Assembly: GCA_030425385.1 (NCBI GenBank)
Contig: JAUIAH010000011.1
Coordinates: 124,001 to 188,000 of the forward strand
Direction: 5' to 3'
Origin: Verrucomicrobiia bacterium
GTDB taxonomy: Bacteria > Verrucomicrobiota > Verrucomicrobiia > Verrucomicrobiales > DEV007
DNA: 64,000 bases
Below, piece after piece: positions 9,988 to 20,200 of this stretch. The notes beneath the pieces were generated by a model. It searched no databases. It saw only the letters and a list, made by a program, of their open reading frames with translations, and was not told where the DNA came from. Made by a program: the position numbers and the translations under genes. Numbering within the stretch: position 1 is the first letter of the stretch; each line of letters begins with the position of its first letter.

Positions 9988-10296
9988 CTAGGCCGATGCC
10001 AGTCCTCGCGAGGCCTCTTCCGAATCCATGGAAAAGTCCGAAACGCCGGAACGGCGGATGCCTTGCAAGGTTTTCTGGCTGCCAAACCGATTCGTCGGCG
10101 CGTTGATCTGTCTGGTCACATACTTCGTCAGAAAGGGCACGGTCGCCACCAGCCCAACGCTCAAGAGCGTCAACGAGGCAATTTCCCGCGCGGGTCGGCT
10201 CAACCGATCCGCCACCACCATCCCTGCGGCCATCCCCACAGCCAAGGAGCCAAGCGAGCGCACATCCACGGACTCCTGTTTATCTAATGAACTCAT
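9988..10296 (-). CDS. Small membrane protein
   Basis: I place the start at the ATG at 10296 (MSSLDKQES), giving 102 residues; the frame stays open upstream but that part is non-coding-like and would overlap rpsN. Two hydrophobic segments, LGSLAVGMAAGMVVA (about 15-29) and IASLTLLSVGLVATVPFL (about 39-56), suggest a two-helix membrane protein with a basic, disordered C-terminal tail. Family not recognised. It is divergent from rpsN across a repeat-bearing intergenic region. Confidence 0.6.
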   Translation of the reverse strand: MSSLDKQESVDVRSLGSLAVGMAAGMVVADRLSRPAREIASLTLLSVGLVATVPFLTKYVTRQINAPTNRFGSQKTLQGIRRSGVSDFSMDSEEASRGLASA

Positions 10297-10311
10297 GTTG
10301 GTAGTATAAGA

Positions 10312-10382
10312 AGTTTCGAGGCATTCGAAACCCCGAAGTTGGGGTTTTATCGTTCGAAACCCGCGATTTCCCTTTCGAAACC
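10312..10382. promoter_or_regulatory. TTCGAAACC repeat array in divergent intergenic region
   Basis: Three direct copies of TTCGAAACC lie at 10324, 10353 and 10374 (spacings 29 and 21 bp), and an inverted GTTTCGA lies just before the first (about 10312), forming an inverted pair around a short spacer. TTCGAA itself is palindromic. The array sits between the minus-strand membrane-protein gene and rpsN. A repeated palindromic core in a 127-bp divergent gap is typical of a transcription-factor binding region; the regulator is unknown. Confidence 0.5.
10328..10347. other. Stem-loop AAACCCC/GGGGTTT
   Basis: Perfect 7-bp stem with loop GAAGTT, followed on the plus strand by one more T and then AT. 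It overlaps the first TTCGAAACC repeat. It could act as a small terminator for either direction or as part of an rpsN leader; no full T-run is present. Confidence 0.4.
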
Positions 10383-10423
10383 ACTTGCCACACGGGTGAT
10401 CTTGTGGAGATTGCGCGCCTGCT

Positions 10424-10693
10424 ATGGCCAAGAAAAGTTGGATCGAACGAAACAAACGCAAAGCACGCACCGTCGAACGCTTCCGCGAGAAGCGCGCCGA
10501 ACTCAAAGCGGCGAATGACCACATGGGGCTCCAGATGCTGCCACGAGACGCCAGCCCGACGCGCGTGGTCAACCGTTGCCTCGTCACCGGTCGTCGGCGG
10601 GCTTACATCCGTCGATTCAAGCTTTCGCGGATCGCTTTCCGCGAACTTGCCTCTCATGGCCTGATTCCCGGTGTGACAAAGTCGAGCTGGTAG
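10424..10693 (+). CDS. rpsN: 30S ribosomal protein S14, zinc-free type
   Basis: 89 residues starting [10 protein letters not shown] and ending [11 protein letters not shown], with the S14 core [27 protein letters not shown]. It lacks the two CxxC pairs of the short zinc-binding S14, so it belongs to the zinc-independent class, whose Bacillus member is of similar length. It helps assemble the 30S head. It stands outside any ribosomal protein operon, which is common for zinc-independent paralogues, but whether another S14 exists in this genome cannot be seen. The upstream TTCGAAACC repeats may control it. Confidence 0.95.
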   Translation: MAKKSWIERNKRKARTVERFREKRAELKAANDHMGLQMLPRDASPTRVVNRCLVTGRRRAYIRRFKLSRIAFRELASHGLIPGVTKSSW

Positions 10694-10722
10694 GCTAGTT
10701 TCAGGGAGTTCATCTCCCGTCT

Positions 10723-10974
10723 ATGCCCCTCTACGAATACATCAACGACGATTCCGAGAAGAGTTGCGGGATCTGTCGCCGCGGGTTTGAGCTGCATCGT
10801 CCGCTTAGCCGACCGCCTCTCGAAGTCTGCCCTCTCTGCAAGGGTAAGGTGAAGAAGCTCATCACTCAGGTGAACACGCCCAAGATCACTAAGCCGCTTT
10901 CGGTGAGCGATGCCAAGAGCGCCGGTTTCACCATTCTTGAGAAGCGTGACCAAGGGGTCTACGAAAAGCTCTAG
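10723..10974 (+). CDS. FmdB-family zinc-ribbon protein
   Basis: 83 residues starting MPLYEY, the usual FmdB/CxxC_CXXC_SSSS start. Two cysteine pairs (CGIC near residue 16 and CPLC near residue 38) form the expected zinc ribbon; the first is displaced slightly by an insertion relative to the usual pattern. The C-terminal half (KPLSVSDAKSAGFTILEKRD) is typical of verrucomicrobial members. Molecular role is unknown in the family. It lies 30 nt after rpsN and 3 nt before the DUF971 gene, so probably the same transcript. Confidence 0.85.
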   Translation: MPLYEYINDDSEKSCGICRRGFELHRPLSRPPLEVCPLCKGKVKKLITQVNTPKITKPLSVSDAKSAGFTILEKRDQGVYEKL

Positions 10975-10977
10975 AGC

Positions 10978-11283
10978 ATGCTAGCCCCGGACGACCTCCA
11001 GCTGATCGGAGACCAGGTGGCCGTGCGCTGGTCCGATGGCAGCGAGGATTATTACCCCATGGAGTTCCTTCGTGCCCACTCGCCGAGTGCTGAGAACAAA
11101 GGCGAACGCGATCTCACCGGGCAGATTCATGGCGGAACCACGCAGAAAGACTTCCCAGGTGTCCGCGTCACAGGCTGGCATCCTGTAGGTGGATACGCCA
11201 TTCAGTTCGAGTTCAGTGACGGACACCGGACGGGCCTTTACGGATTCGACTACCTCAAGGCCCTCGCTTCTGAGGCCCCCTAA
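10978..11283 (+). CDS. DUF971 protein (gamma-butyrobetaine hydroxylase N-terminal-like)
   Basis: 101 residues matching the stand-alone DUF971 domain: VRWSDGSEDYYPMEFLRAHSP, then VRVTGWHPVGGYAIQFEFSDGH and TGLYGFDYLKAL. This small beta domain is known from the N-terminus of gamma-butyrobetaine dioxygenase and from single-domain bacterial proteins often linked to Fe-S or Mrp functions. Its own activity is not established. It begins 3 nt after the FmdB-like stop, indicating translational coupling. Confidence 0.88.
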   Translation: MLAPDDLQLIGDQVAVRWSDGSEDYYPMEFLRAHSPSAENKGERDLTGQIHGGTTQKDFPGVRVTGWHPVGGYAIQFEFSDGHRTGLYGFDYLKALASEAP

Positions 11284-11345
11284 GCGTTCATTTCCGTGCC
11301 AAAGGAGATGCAACCCGATCAAACCCGGATTGATTCTAATGCATC

Positions 11346-11885
11346 ATGAAACGAATCCCACTCATCCTCTCCAGTCTTACGCTCTTCACGTTCACGCAAT
11401 GTGAGAAACAAGAAATGCCCGATGCTGACACGAGTCCGCCGAAGGAGGTCTCCAAGGAGGTGGATCAAGACATGGCATCCAAACTCAAGGACATGAGAGA
11501 TACCGCTGCAGAGAAAGCGGGGCAGGCGTGGGATGCTACCAAAGAGAAATCTTCTGAAGTTGCGGGTGCCGTGAAGGAGAAATCGGCAGAGGTTGCTGAA
11601 GTCGTGAAGGACAAGGCAACGCACGCTGGCGAGGTGATGAAAGAGAAAGCTACGGAAGCCAAAGACAAAGCTGCCGAGATTTCCGAGACTGTGAAAGACA
11701 AGTCCGGCGAGGTTTGGAAAGCCACCAAGGAGAAAGCCGCTGAAGCTGGCGAGGTGGTGAAAGAGAAATCCGCACAAGCATTGGAAGTGGCCAAGGAGAA
11801 GGGCGCCCAAGCGAAAGAGAAAGCCGCTCAAGCGGCTGAAGCGGCCAAAGCCAAGGCGCAAGAACTCCTCGATAACGAGGGCTAA
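11346..11885 (+). CDS. Lipoprotein with LEA/apolipoprotein-like amphipathic repeats
   Basis: A hydrophobic leader (residues 1-18, IPLILSSLTLFTFTQ) ends at Cys19 in FTQC, a weak lipobox. From about residue 45 to the end the protein is one long Lys/Glu/Ala helix built from roughly 11-residue units such as EVVKEKSAQAL and KEKATEAKDKA. This is the pattern of group-3 LEA proteins and apolipoprotein-like amphipathic helices: no Pro, no aromatic core, alternating charge. Such proteins protect membranes or proteins during drying or freezing, or act as surface spacers. Lipid anchoring would place it on a membrane. Function is inferred from composition only. Confidence 0.75.
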   Translation: MKRIPLILSSLTLFTFTQCEKQEMPDADTSPPKEVSKEVDQDMASKLKDMRDTAAEKAGQAWDATKEKSSEVAGAVKEKSAEVAEVVKDKATHAGEVMKEKATEAKDKAAEISETVKDKSGEVWKATKEKAAEAGEVVKEKSAQALEVAKEKGAQAKEKAAQAAEAAKAKAQELLDNEG

Positions 11886-11906
11886 CACCATCACGCCAGC
11901 ACTCTG

Positions 11907-13142
11907 ATGCCTCTTACGAAAACGCTCCATCTAGCGCTTTCGCCCATAGAGGCTGCTGCGAGGCTTCGGCATCTGCCAGGCTTCATCTATTTCGATAGCG
12001 CCGCCCCGTCAGCGGGCGGCGCTGTGTCTCTTCTCTCGGCGAATCCGCTTGAGATCCATGTGGGCCATCTCCAACAAGACATCCATCACCTCAGGGATTG
12101 CCTCGCCCGCCACCAAGAGGTGGTCGCGGATTGTGGCTTTCCGTTAGGAGGGCTCTTCGGCTACGTCGGATACGACGGTCACTATGTCTTTGGTGAATAC
12201 GATTCTTTGTTAGTCTATCATCACGAAGATGACTGCTGGGAGATTGCGGGAACGCCTAATTTCCTCGCCGAACTCGATTCTCCCCTACCCGAGCCCTTCT
12301 CCACGCCTAGCCATCTCTCCTTTCAGGCTCAGACCAGCCGCGAAAACTACCTCTTCCAGGTCCGGCAAGCTCAGGAGTGGATTGCTGCAGGCGATATCTA
12401 TCAAGTCAATCTCACGCAGCAATTCTGTGCTGAACGGCAACCCGAGCACGATCCCTTTCCAATCTACGAGCGGCTTCGCACCATTTCCCCCGCCGCTTAC
12501 AGTGCATTTCTTAATCTCAACGGCCGCCAAATCCTTTCATCATCACCGGAGTGTTTCCTTCGCATGAGTGGTCGAGGCATCACCACTCGCCCTATCAAAG
12601 GAACGCGCCCTCGCTTTGGAGATCCCCTCTTGGATGAACAATCCGCCTACGACCTGATCACATCTCCCAAGGAGATTGCGGAACTCGTCATGATCACTGA
12701 TCTCGAACGCAATGATCTCGGCCGCATCTGCACCTTTGGTAGTGTTCGCGTCGACGAACTACTCAAGCTTGAACGCTATGCCCAGGTCTTTCACCTCGTT
12801 TCCACCGTTTCTGGCGAACTACGCGAAGAGGTCGATCACGTGGAAGCTTTGCGTCTGTGTTCTCCCGGCGGCTCCATCACCGGTGCCCCGAAGAAGCGGG
12901 CCATGGAAATCATTCAAGCGTTAGAGCCAGTGCCCCGCGGCATCTATACGGGTGCCATCGGTTACTTGGGATGGAACGGTGAGAGCCAATTCAACATTGC
13001 CATCCGTACCCTGATTGGAGAATCTGACCACTGGCACTTTCACGTCGGAGCAGGCATCGTCTCCGACTCCGATCCCATGGCGGAATACGAGGAAACCCTT
13101 CACAAAGCGGCCGGAATCTTCCGCGCGTGCGATCTGCACTAA
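11907..13142 (+). CDS. pabB: Aminodeoxychorismate synthase component I
   Basis: A 411-residue chorismate-binding enzyme that makes 4-amino-4-deoxychorismate for folate with ammonia from a glutaminase partner. PIKGTRPR carries Lys231, the nucleophilic lysine characteristic of PabB; anthranilate synthase TrpE has Ala in the same place, so PabB is favoured. Other family blocks are SAYDLITSPKEIAELVMITDLERNDLGR, SPGGSITGAPKKRA and YEETLHKAAGI (long blocks quoted in part). No PabA/TrpG glutaminase is nearby, so the partner must be elsewhere. The gene converges with and overlaps the next gene by 4 nt. Confidence 0.92.
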   Translation: MPLTKTLHLALSPIEAAARLRHLPGFIYFDSAAPSAGGAVSLLSANPLEIHVGHLQQDIHHLRDCLARHQEVVADCGFPLGGLFGYVGYDGHYVFGEYDSLLVYHHEDDCWEIAGTPNFLAELDSPLPEPFSTPSHLSFQAQTSRENYLFQVRQAQEWIAAGDIYQVNLTQQFCAERQPEHDPFPIYERLRTISPAAYSAFLNLNGRQILSSSPECFLRMSGRGITTRPIKGTRPRFGDPLLDEQSAYDLITSPKEIAELVMITDLERNDLGRICTFGSVRVDELLKLERYAQVFHLVSTVSGELREEVDHVEALRLCSPGGSITGAPKKRAMEIIQALEPVPRGIYTGAIGYLGWNGESQFNIAIRTLIGESDHWHFHVGAGIVSDSDPMAEYEETLHKAAGIFRACDLH

Positions 13143-16100
13143 TTCTCCGGCGTCTCACTGACCCGCTCAACCACCAACCGCGCAAAGGGAGCATTGCCAT
13201 CCTCAACGGCAACCGCAACCTCTTCGCGATCCCGCACATTAGGCGTGACGATATGGTGATCGCCATCGACGTCTACGGCAGACCAGGCGATCATATCAGC
13301 AGACCATTCCACTGAAAAGCGCACATCATGCATCGCGGGACGGCGTAAGAACGTGAACGTCTTGGAGCCATCCGGGAGAGCTTTAAACGTGAGGAAATCT
13401 GTCTTCTCCGAGGGACGCCACGGATGCGAACCAAACACGTATTCCAAGAGATTGGGCAAGGCATCCCCATCAGGATCCTCCAATGCGCCACCATCTCCTG
13501 AATCTGCCATGAAATAATGCTGCTGCCAGTCCTCGTAAGAGCCGAAGCCCCCATGGCCAGGATAGCCGCCGGGATCGAGACTTGCCACCCAATGAATCGC
13601 ATCCGCAGGGTCTGCATCCTCAGTCAACGGCTGAAAGACTAAGGATTGACCATCACCATCAGCGGCTTCCGGCCAAGGCTCTTTATCGTTATAGCGAAAG
13701 TCTAATAGTATTTCGCCATCTGCATTGACCAATACCAGAGACTCGCCACCATCCGCCAATTTGCTGTCTCTCTCAAACTCACCAACTACCAGAGCAGCCG
13801 TATCCACACCATAACGCGCCTCGAAAGCGGCCTGATTACGCACGAGAAGGACACGCTCCCCCGGCGCCAACGACCTCGGCGGAAAGATGAATCGAATCCC
13901 ACGCGTGAACTGCGCGCCTCCGAGTTCGACGGCACCTTCTCGCATATTACGAAGCTCAAGAAACTCGAAATCGTTGCGCGCATCAGCCACGGCCCATTCT
14001 CCCTCATGCTGCGGCGGCAAGGGGCGATAATGAATCTCACTGATCGCCAAATCCCCCGGAGCGAGCTCTGGCTCCAGATAGAAATAATGCTCTGTGAGGG
14101 CGGACCACCGACCAAATTCATCCAAGGTGCGCGCTTTCAATAGTGCTGAAGCCTTTAATTCGATGCTATCTCCCGCCTTGCGTGCTGTTGCCGCCGGCCC
14201 GCCCGGCGATATCTGCCGCTGCAATTCCATGCGCGGCGCCAGGAGGAAATCATCACCGCCATCAGGGCTATTCAAACCTTGAATGGCCAGCATATTGGAA
14301 CCCACTCTTAAATAGGGACGCGCCCGATCAGTCACATCAAAAGCCTCCTCGAAGACCGCATCCGCATCTGCCCGCACGTTCACCGCGGCCGACCGGGCCG
14401 AGACAAAGTCAGGAGCATTCGCCGAGGCTACTTCCGCGCCGTTGATATAGGCCACAAATCCATCATCGTAACGCATGCGCAGAATCAATGCTTCCATATT
14501 CTCCAGGGCAGCTTGCGAAGGAATGCCAAACGGCACTCGACAGAATAACGTCGATCCGCCCGTCGATTGAAAGATGGACCCCACATCAGTCTGAAAGAAA
14601 TCTTCGAAATGATCGTCCTCCATGTCGAATCCCAATCCCACTCGCCCATTCCACCAGAAAGACGCACTGCTCTTTCCAGCCAACAAGCGCCAATTAAAGT
14701 TCGGGCTGAATCCACCATTGGTCGGGTTGGGGATCAACCACTGGCAAGGCGTTCCTTCAGAAAGGGCTTCGATCGTCTCAATCTCTGGGAACTCTGCAGG
14801 GTCTGAACCATCAATGGTGTAATAGATTTCCGAATCTCCAACCGATTCGGTTGAGATTGCAATCCGCTCCCCTTCCGCCAGATAGCCTCCATGCTTCTCA
14901 AGCACAGGCGCCATGGGAATGGGATAGATATCACGAGTTCTAAATCCATTGAGCATTTCTTCAGGGCGCTCGACCATGAACGTATCCCGTAACCATTCGA
15001 CTTCTGGGAGCCAATCGTCATCCCTCGTGAATAGCCGTCCATTGCTCGCGGTGTTCCCCCAACGTGCCGATTCGGCAATGATCGGTGCTCGCAATGTTTC
15101 AATCATCGCTTGCAGGCGCGCCTGTGCTTTCTGCGGCGAGAGCAGCCCTCCATTAAAGAGATGACGATTCAACCGGTCCGCAAACTCACGTTGGAAAGGG
15201 CCGTAACGGATCAGGGCATCATAGGGAGCCACGGGTGACCCTGGATCATTGGCTCGAGAAAGATCGAAATCCAGCCTTCGCTGAGCCGTGTCACCAAAGA
15301 TATTATAGAGGAGATGGAGGCCCATGCTCATCTCTGCATCCCAGGAAAAGAAATGAAATCGCCCGTCGCCACCACCGCGCGTATGGCTCCCCGCATACCA
15401 ATTCTTATTCCCAAAGACGGTCACATCTCGAAAACGTGAAATCCCATCCTGCTCGACCGATACATAGATCGGACCAACCCAATCGAAATCTCCCGACCAC
15501 ATCCGCACAATAATCGAATCGATATAGGTCTCAAGATTGACCAGACTCTGCATCCGCTCAAATCCCGCTCCATCTGCCACGCGTGCGTCCGCAATGCTTT
15601 GCAAGGATTCCCACCGCTCCGCATCTCCGCTCACGACCGAATACGTCTCGTCGGCAAATTCAGGATGGTGCACGACATCCCAGTCCGACTTCTTCCCTCC
15701 CAAATGATCACTGAAATACGTCGCATTGGGACGTTCATGCATGTCATAGATCCCCCAATAGACACCATTCAAATACACATGAACATATTTCCCAATGGGA
15801 CTCAATAGCCCCATCTCATTCTCGGTCTTTCGGATAAATTGATCGCGGAGCAAGGTGCCGTGCGCTGGCAAATCGAAGTCTGTCCCACCAAATGCATCAG
15901 CAAGCGACCAACTATCGTGCCCGCCTCCGCGAAGGACCAATTGCTCAAACTGGTGAACATTGGATTCAGGATAAAGCTGATGCTCCAATTCCCCGCTCCC
16001 ACCACTGTACTCTTCACGGAAATATAATCGAAAGGGTTTCTTCGGATGAGAGCGGGCGTTGCCACCATGAATCCGCAAACCTGCAGCGATATGAAAGACA

Positions 16101-17095
16101 TCCTCTGGATCGTTCGCAGAGAAATATTCCAGTGAAATGGGCACCTCGGCTCCTCTCCCCGAACGTTCATATTGACTGTAGATGCCGTTGCGACCAAAGA
16201 GTCGCGCACTCTCCGCAACAATCGACAAGGCAGGGAGCGCTCGCAGGGCCTCTTCCATTTCTTCCTCGTAGGCAGGGTTCTCTGTCACACGAGCATCCAT
16301 GGTGGCCTGAGTCTTCACGTCCCTGACAAAGAGATACGTTTGCGTGTCGATATTGCTACTAGCAAAGCCGTCTTTAGACGCCAGCGCCCGAACGATGGTC
16401 GTCTCAGAGATTTGGATTGGCTCAGTATACTCCATTGCAGATGCCTCCGTCGGTTCGGTGCCATCGATGGTGTATCGGATCACTGCACTCTCGGTCATGG
16501 AGGTGATTTCTAATTCGAAAGGCTCTTCGTAATAGCCGCGATCCAACGAGAACTGCGTATCTCTGACAAACCCTTGAAAGGCGACGCCGTTGACACTCCC
16601 CGGAGTCGGATTCAATAGGTAGCCTTGCTGATCTCCTTCCACTCCTGAGGCGCCGTAGGAAACATCAGAACGCTGGTTAGGAAACTCCGGCGCATACCGT
16701 GACAAGGCAGTCCCGTCCGGTGAATAAAGGGCCAGATACTCGCCAGATTCCTCTAACGAAAAGTTCGTATGCAACGCACTTCCAGCCACGCGACGATCTT
16801 TTCCAGAGGCAAAGACGGTGAGATAGCTGCCAGGTGAAATCGATAGATTTGGGAAAGTCCATTTGTTCGCCAGCGCGGGATCGTCCGTCAATGCATAGCC
16901 GCCCAACTCGATGGGAACGTCCGTCGGATTGTGCAGTTCAATCCAGTCGGAAGCCTCTCCGTCTTCATCGAGTAATCCCTGCTGATTGGACGCCAGGAAT
17001 TCATTGATCACGGGCTCACCTCGGGCCACCTCCGTCACGACAATGAGAAAACACAGCGCCATCGAGGCGGAAGAAAGGACAGGGGTCATAGGCAC
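13139..17095 (-). CDS. Secreted multidomain protein with lamin-tail, CotH-kinase and chitobiase-C-like domains
   Basis: 1318 residues. A signal peptide (about 1-27, ending ARGEP) precedes a lamin-tail domain (PVINEFLASN, DWIELHNP), a chitobiase/hexosaminidase C-terminal-like beta domain (IRYTIDGTEPTE, about 190-265), a CotH domain (about 300-620, with RIHGGNARSHPKKPFRLYF and LNGVYWGIYDMHERP), a second TIDGSDPAE repeat, a jelly-roll-like region, a second lamin-tail domain (LAISEIHYRP, FEFLELRN) and a C-terminal DPDGDALPNLLEYVFG block common in large verrucomicrobial secreted proteins. CotH of spores is a protein kinase, but activity here is unproven. Likely an outer-surface or secreted protein of carbohydrate or matrix function. 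Confidence 0.88.
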   Translation of the reverse strand: MPMTPVLSSASMALCFLIVVTEVARGEPVINEFLASNQQGLLDEDGEASDWIELHNPTDVPIELGGYALTDDPALANKWTFPNLSISPGSYLTVFASGKDRRVAGSALHTNFSLEESGEYLALYSPDGTALSRYAPEFPNQRSDVSYGASGVEGDQQGYLLNPTPGSVNGVAFQGFVRDTQFSLDRGYYEEPFELEITSMTESAVIRYTIDGTEPTEASAMEYTEPIQISETTIVRALASKDGFASSNIDTQTYLFVRDVKTQATMDARVTENPAYEEEMEEALRALPALSIVAESARLFGRNGIYSQYERSGRGAEVPISLEYFSANDPEDVFHIAAGLRIHGGNARSHPKKPFRLYFREEYSGGSGELEHQLYPESNVHQFEQLVLRGGGHDSWSLADAFGGTDFDLPAHGTLLRDQFIRKTENEMGLLSPIGKYVHVYLNGVYWGIYDMHERPNATYFSDHLGGKKSDWDVVHHPEFADETYSVVSGDAERWESLQSIADARVADGAGFERMQSLVNLETYIDSIIVRMWSGDFDWVGPIYVSVEQDGISRFRDVTVFGNKNWYAGSHTRGGGDGRFHFFSWDAEMSMGLHLLYNIFGDTAQRRLDFDLSRANDPGSPVAPYDALIRYGPFQREFADRLNRHLFNGGLLSPQKAQARLQAMIETLRAPIIAESARWGNTASNGRLFTRDDDWLPEVEWLRDTFMVERPEEMLNGFRTRDIYPIPMAPVLEKHGGYLAEGERIAISTESVGDSEIYYTIDGSDPAEFPEIETIEALSEGTPCQWLIPNPTNGGFSPNFNWRLLAGKSSASFWWNGRVGLGFDMEDDHFEDFFQTDVGSIFQSTGGSTLFCRVPFGIPSQAALENMEALILRMRYDDGFVAYINGAEVASANAPDFVSARSAAVNVRADADAVFEEAFDVTDRARPYLRVGSNMLAIQGLNSPDGGDDFLLAPRMELQRQISPGGPAATARKAGDSIELKASALLKARTLDEFGRWSALTEHYFYLEPELAPGDLAISEIHYRPLPPQHEGEWAVADARNDFEFLELRNMREGAVELGGAQFTRGIRFIFPPRSLAPGERVLLVRNQAAFEARYGVDTAALVVGEFERDSKLADGGESLVLVNADGEILLDFRYNDKEPWPEAADGDGQSLVFQPLTEDADPADAIHWVASLDPGGYPGHGGFGSYEDWQQHYFMADSGDGGALEDPDGDALPNLLEYVFGSHPWRPSEKTDFLTFKALPDGSKTFTFLRRPAMHDVRFSVEWSADMIAWSAVDVDGDHHIVTPNVRDREEVAVAVEDGNAPFARLVVERVSETPEN

Positions 17096-17235
17096 TGAAG
17101 GTTTTGCAAAGTTTAGAGTTCAGCACACCGAAGTCAAATGAGCCCCCTTCTCCCTCAAACGCGACCCCCCACTTGACGAAGGCGTTAGGCCACAGTGTTC
17201 CGGGATAGTTGACGTAACCCCTGTGACGTGAATGA

Positions 17236-20200
17236 TTGCCGCGCGTGAGTGAGTCTCCCAAGTCGGTCATCATCGAGCCGTCGGGTTCAGGGCCGAGTCC
17301 CCTGGTCCTTGTGGTGCTGCCGCGCATTGTCGACCTCGTCATTCAGCAAGATCGGGACCTCGCTCCGGCATTCTTTTCCCAGCACCGGTCCAGCTACGCC
17401 TTGAGACGCGAACGCCTCCTAGAGATTGTGGATCTCGATGAAATCGGTCTCGATGACAAGGTGGAGCTCCCTCCGGAGGTGGTGCTGGTTTCCCAACCTC
17501 GACAGCGACGGATCGTCGGTCGCGAGCAAACGCCTGAATGGCGTCAATGGCGCCTCGCCGCATCTGCTCTCGCCATCCTCAGATTCGATGAAGCCCGGGC
17601 AAACGGCACGCTCACGACGAGTCGCGTGCATGAACGCATCGAGACTATCGGCCATGACACTTTCGCCGAAATCGAAGCCGTCTTGCGGCGCGAACTTCGC
17701 TTGTTTGAAGATGACGATTTGGTGAGGGTCTACGCCGAGTTCGTCACGCTGCACTCGGGACTGAGCACCTTCGCGCCACACGCTCTCGACGTCTTCTTCC
17801 CATCCCTCGCCGGTCGCCATCACCTGATTGCCGAGCGGATGTTTGCCGACGTTCACTGGAAGGCGATCCTTGAAGAAGTGCGCCCTCGAGACGCGGCTCT
17901 TCCAATCGTCCCAACACAATCGGAACACGAAGCGGCTGCCGCGGAAGACGAGGCTCTGGAAAGCCCGCTCCCACCGCTTCGCCCCAATGCGAGACGATTC
18001 GAGTCGCTCATGAAATGGGGTGAGTCCACTCTAGACCGTGGCAACGCCGTTGTCAGTGCCATCCTGTTTCGACGGGCAGGCCGGCTCGCGCCCGATCAGC
18101 AACGCGCGGAACGTGCGGAACAAAGTTCTCACAATGTCATTCAAGGCCTGGTTTCGCGTTTACAGAAGGCGCTTGCTTTTGATGAGCAGCAAGCCCAGGC
18201 CTGGAGCCTATCACTTGCCGATCTTTTCCGGCATTCTTCACGTGGTTTCTGGAATACGAACAAGCGTTTGCTCTACGATTTGCAGAAAGTTTGCGTCGCC
18301 TACGAGCGCCCTAGTTCCACCATCGATCTCTTTGGATACCTCCGTAGCTTTGGACGCCGCCCACTCAAGCGCCCCCTTCCCAATCAGCGAGAAGTGCTCA
18401 TGTCGAAGCAATTGCGGAGTGCCACTTCTCGTCTCGCCAAAGCTCGCCTCACATCCTCTCAACGTGCGACGCTCTCGAAGCTCTTGCGCGAGGCTGCCGA
18501 CTCCGCTGAGGCACAGCTTCGGCGCCACTTGCGCATCCGCATCGCCCGCTCTCTCAATGCCAAGGGCCTGCAGCCTGAGAATATCCCTGAGAAGGTGGCG
18601 CGCAGCAAACTGATTGAAGAACTGTTAGACGTGATTGTGAGTCGTGGTCACCTCAACATGGGCGATGTCAGAGACGCCATATCACGGAGTCAACTCAAGC
18701 TCTCTGATCTCCGCGCTCGCGAACTCTGGGAAGGCGACGCCATTCTCCGCGCAGACCGCCGTTTGAGTCGTTTGCTAGATGGCGTCTATCGAAGTGGCGA
18801 ATTCTACTTACGAGGGCTGCAATGGCTGAGTTCTCTGGGCTTTGGCCGCTCTCAAGGCCGGTTCCTCATCAAGTTTCTTGTGGTTCCATTCGTAGGTGCC
18901 TACATGATCTTGGAGATGTTCGACAAGCTGTGGAAAGTGTTTTCCGGATCCCCCTCGATCCTCTCCTACCGCACTTCCATTCCCGAAGGATGGTTTCCAG
19001 AGCCCCTGAATTCGGCGAGTTTCTCAAATCTCTGGCCGGCTGTCCTCTTGTTAGGCGCCTTCATCACCGGCCTGCTCTATGCACCTGCCTTTCGCCAGTC
19101 CGTCTGGCTGGTCACGCAAACGACCTTTCGATTACTCAAGCATGTCGTGATCGATGGGCCCCGCTGGATCTTGAGTCTCAAATGGGCTCGCTGGATCCTC
19201 CGCAGCCGCCTGGCCAAAGCTGTCCGACGTTACGTCGCAGCACCGATGATCCCTGCTGTGGTGATCTACCTCATCGCCACCCTCGCCCTCGATTTCAATC
19301 GCTACACGGCAGTGGGAACCTTTGTCGTCATCTTTGCAGCCATCAACTTCTTCCTCAATTCTAGTGCCGGTCGGCGCTTTGAGGAATATGTGGGGGCCTG
19401 GGCAGCCCGCACCTGGTATCAATTCCGTGTTCAAGTCATCCGGTCACTCTTCGACGCGATCATGGGGTTCTTTCGGCAGTTGTTAGAGTTCACAGAACGT
19501 GTCCTTTACGCGATCGACGAATGGCTGCTCTTCAAGACCGGTGAGAATCGATTCACCTTCTGGATCAAGGCCTGTCTCGGAGCCATTTGGTCGGTGGTCG
19601 CCTATGTGATTCGAGCCGTGGTAACCCTGCTCGTGGAGCCACAGATCAACCCGATCAAGCATTTCCCAGTCGTCACCGTCTCTCACAAACTCCTTCTTCC
19701 CACCCAGCCCTTTCTCGCCAAATCACTGGCGCCTGCTTTGGGCAATCCCATGGCGTTGACCGTGGCCGGTTTCATTGTCATGGTTCTGCCAGGGGTCGCT
19801 GGATTTCTTGTGTGGGAACTGAAGTCAAACTGGCGTCTCTACCGTGGCAACCGCGACGCGACCCTCAAGCCTGCCGCTGTCGGTCCTCACGGCGAAAGCT
19901 TTTCGCGCCTTCTCAAGCCTGGCTTCCACTCGGGCATGGTGGGGAAGCTCTATGGAAAGATGCGCCGGACAGAACGACAGGTGAGCGATTGGCAGCGACG
20001 CCAAACCCTCGCCACCGTTCAGCACAAACTCCATCATGTGGAAGTCGCGGTGCGTCATTTCATCGAACGCGAGTTCTTTGGTCTCCTCCGGCACTACCCC
20101 GAGACCAAAAGTCTTCATCTGGAAGTCTCCGAAGTGCGCCTCCTCCCCAACGCCATTCGCGTCCGCCTAATCCTTGGTGGCCAAGACTTCTGGAAACACA

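Noticed and set aside
9988-10587. 199-residue version of the small membrane protein
   Set aside because: The upstream part overlaps rpsN and its control region and lacks coding character; ATG 10296 is better.
17209-17237. TTGACG...ATGATT as a promoter for the 1151-residue protein
   Set aside because: The would-be -10 box overlaps the start codon region, so it could serve only a leaderless or later start.
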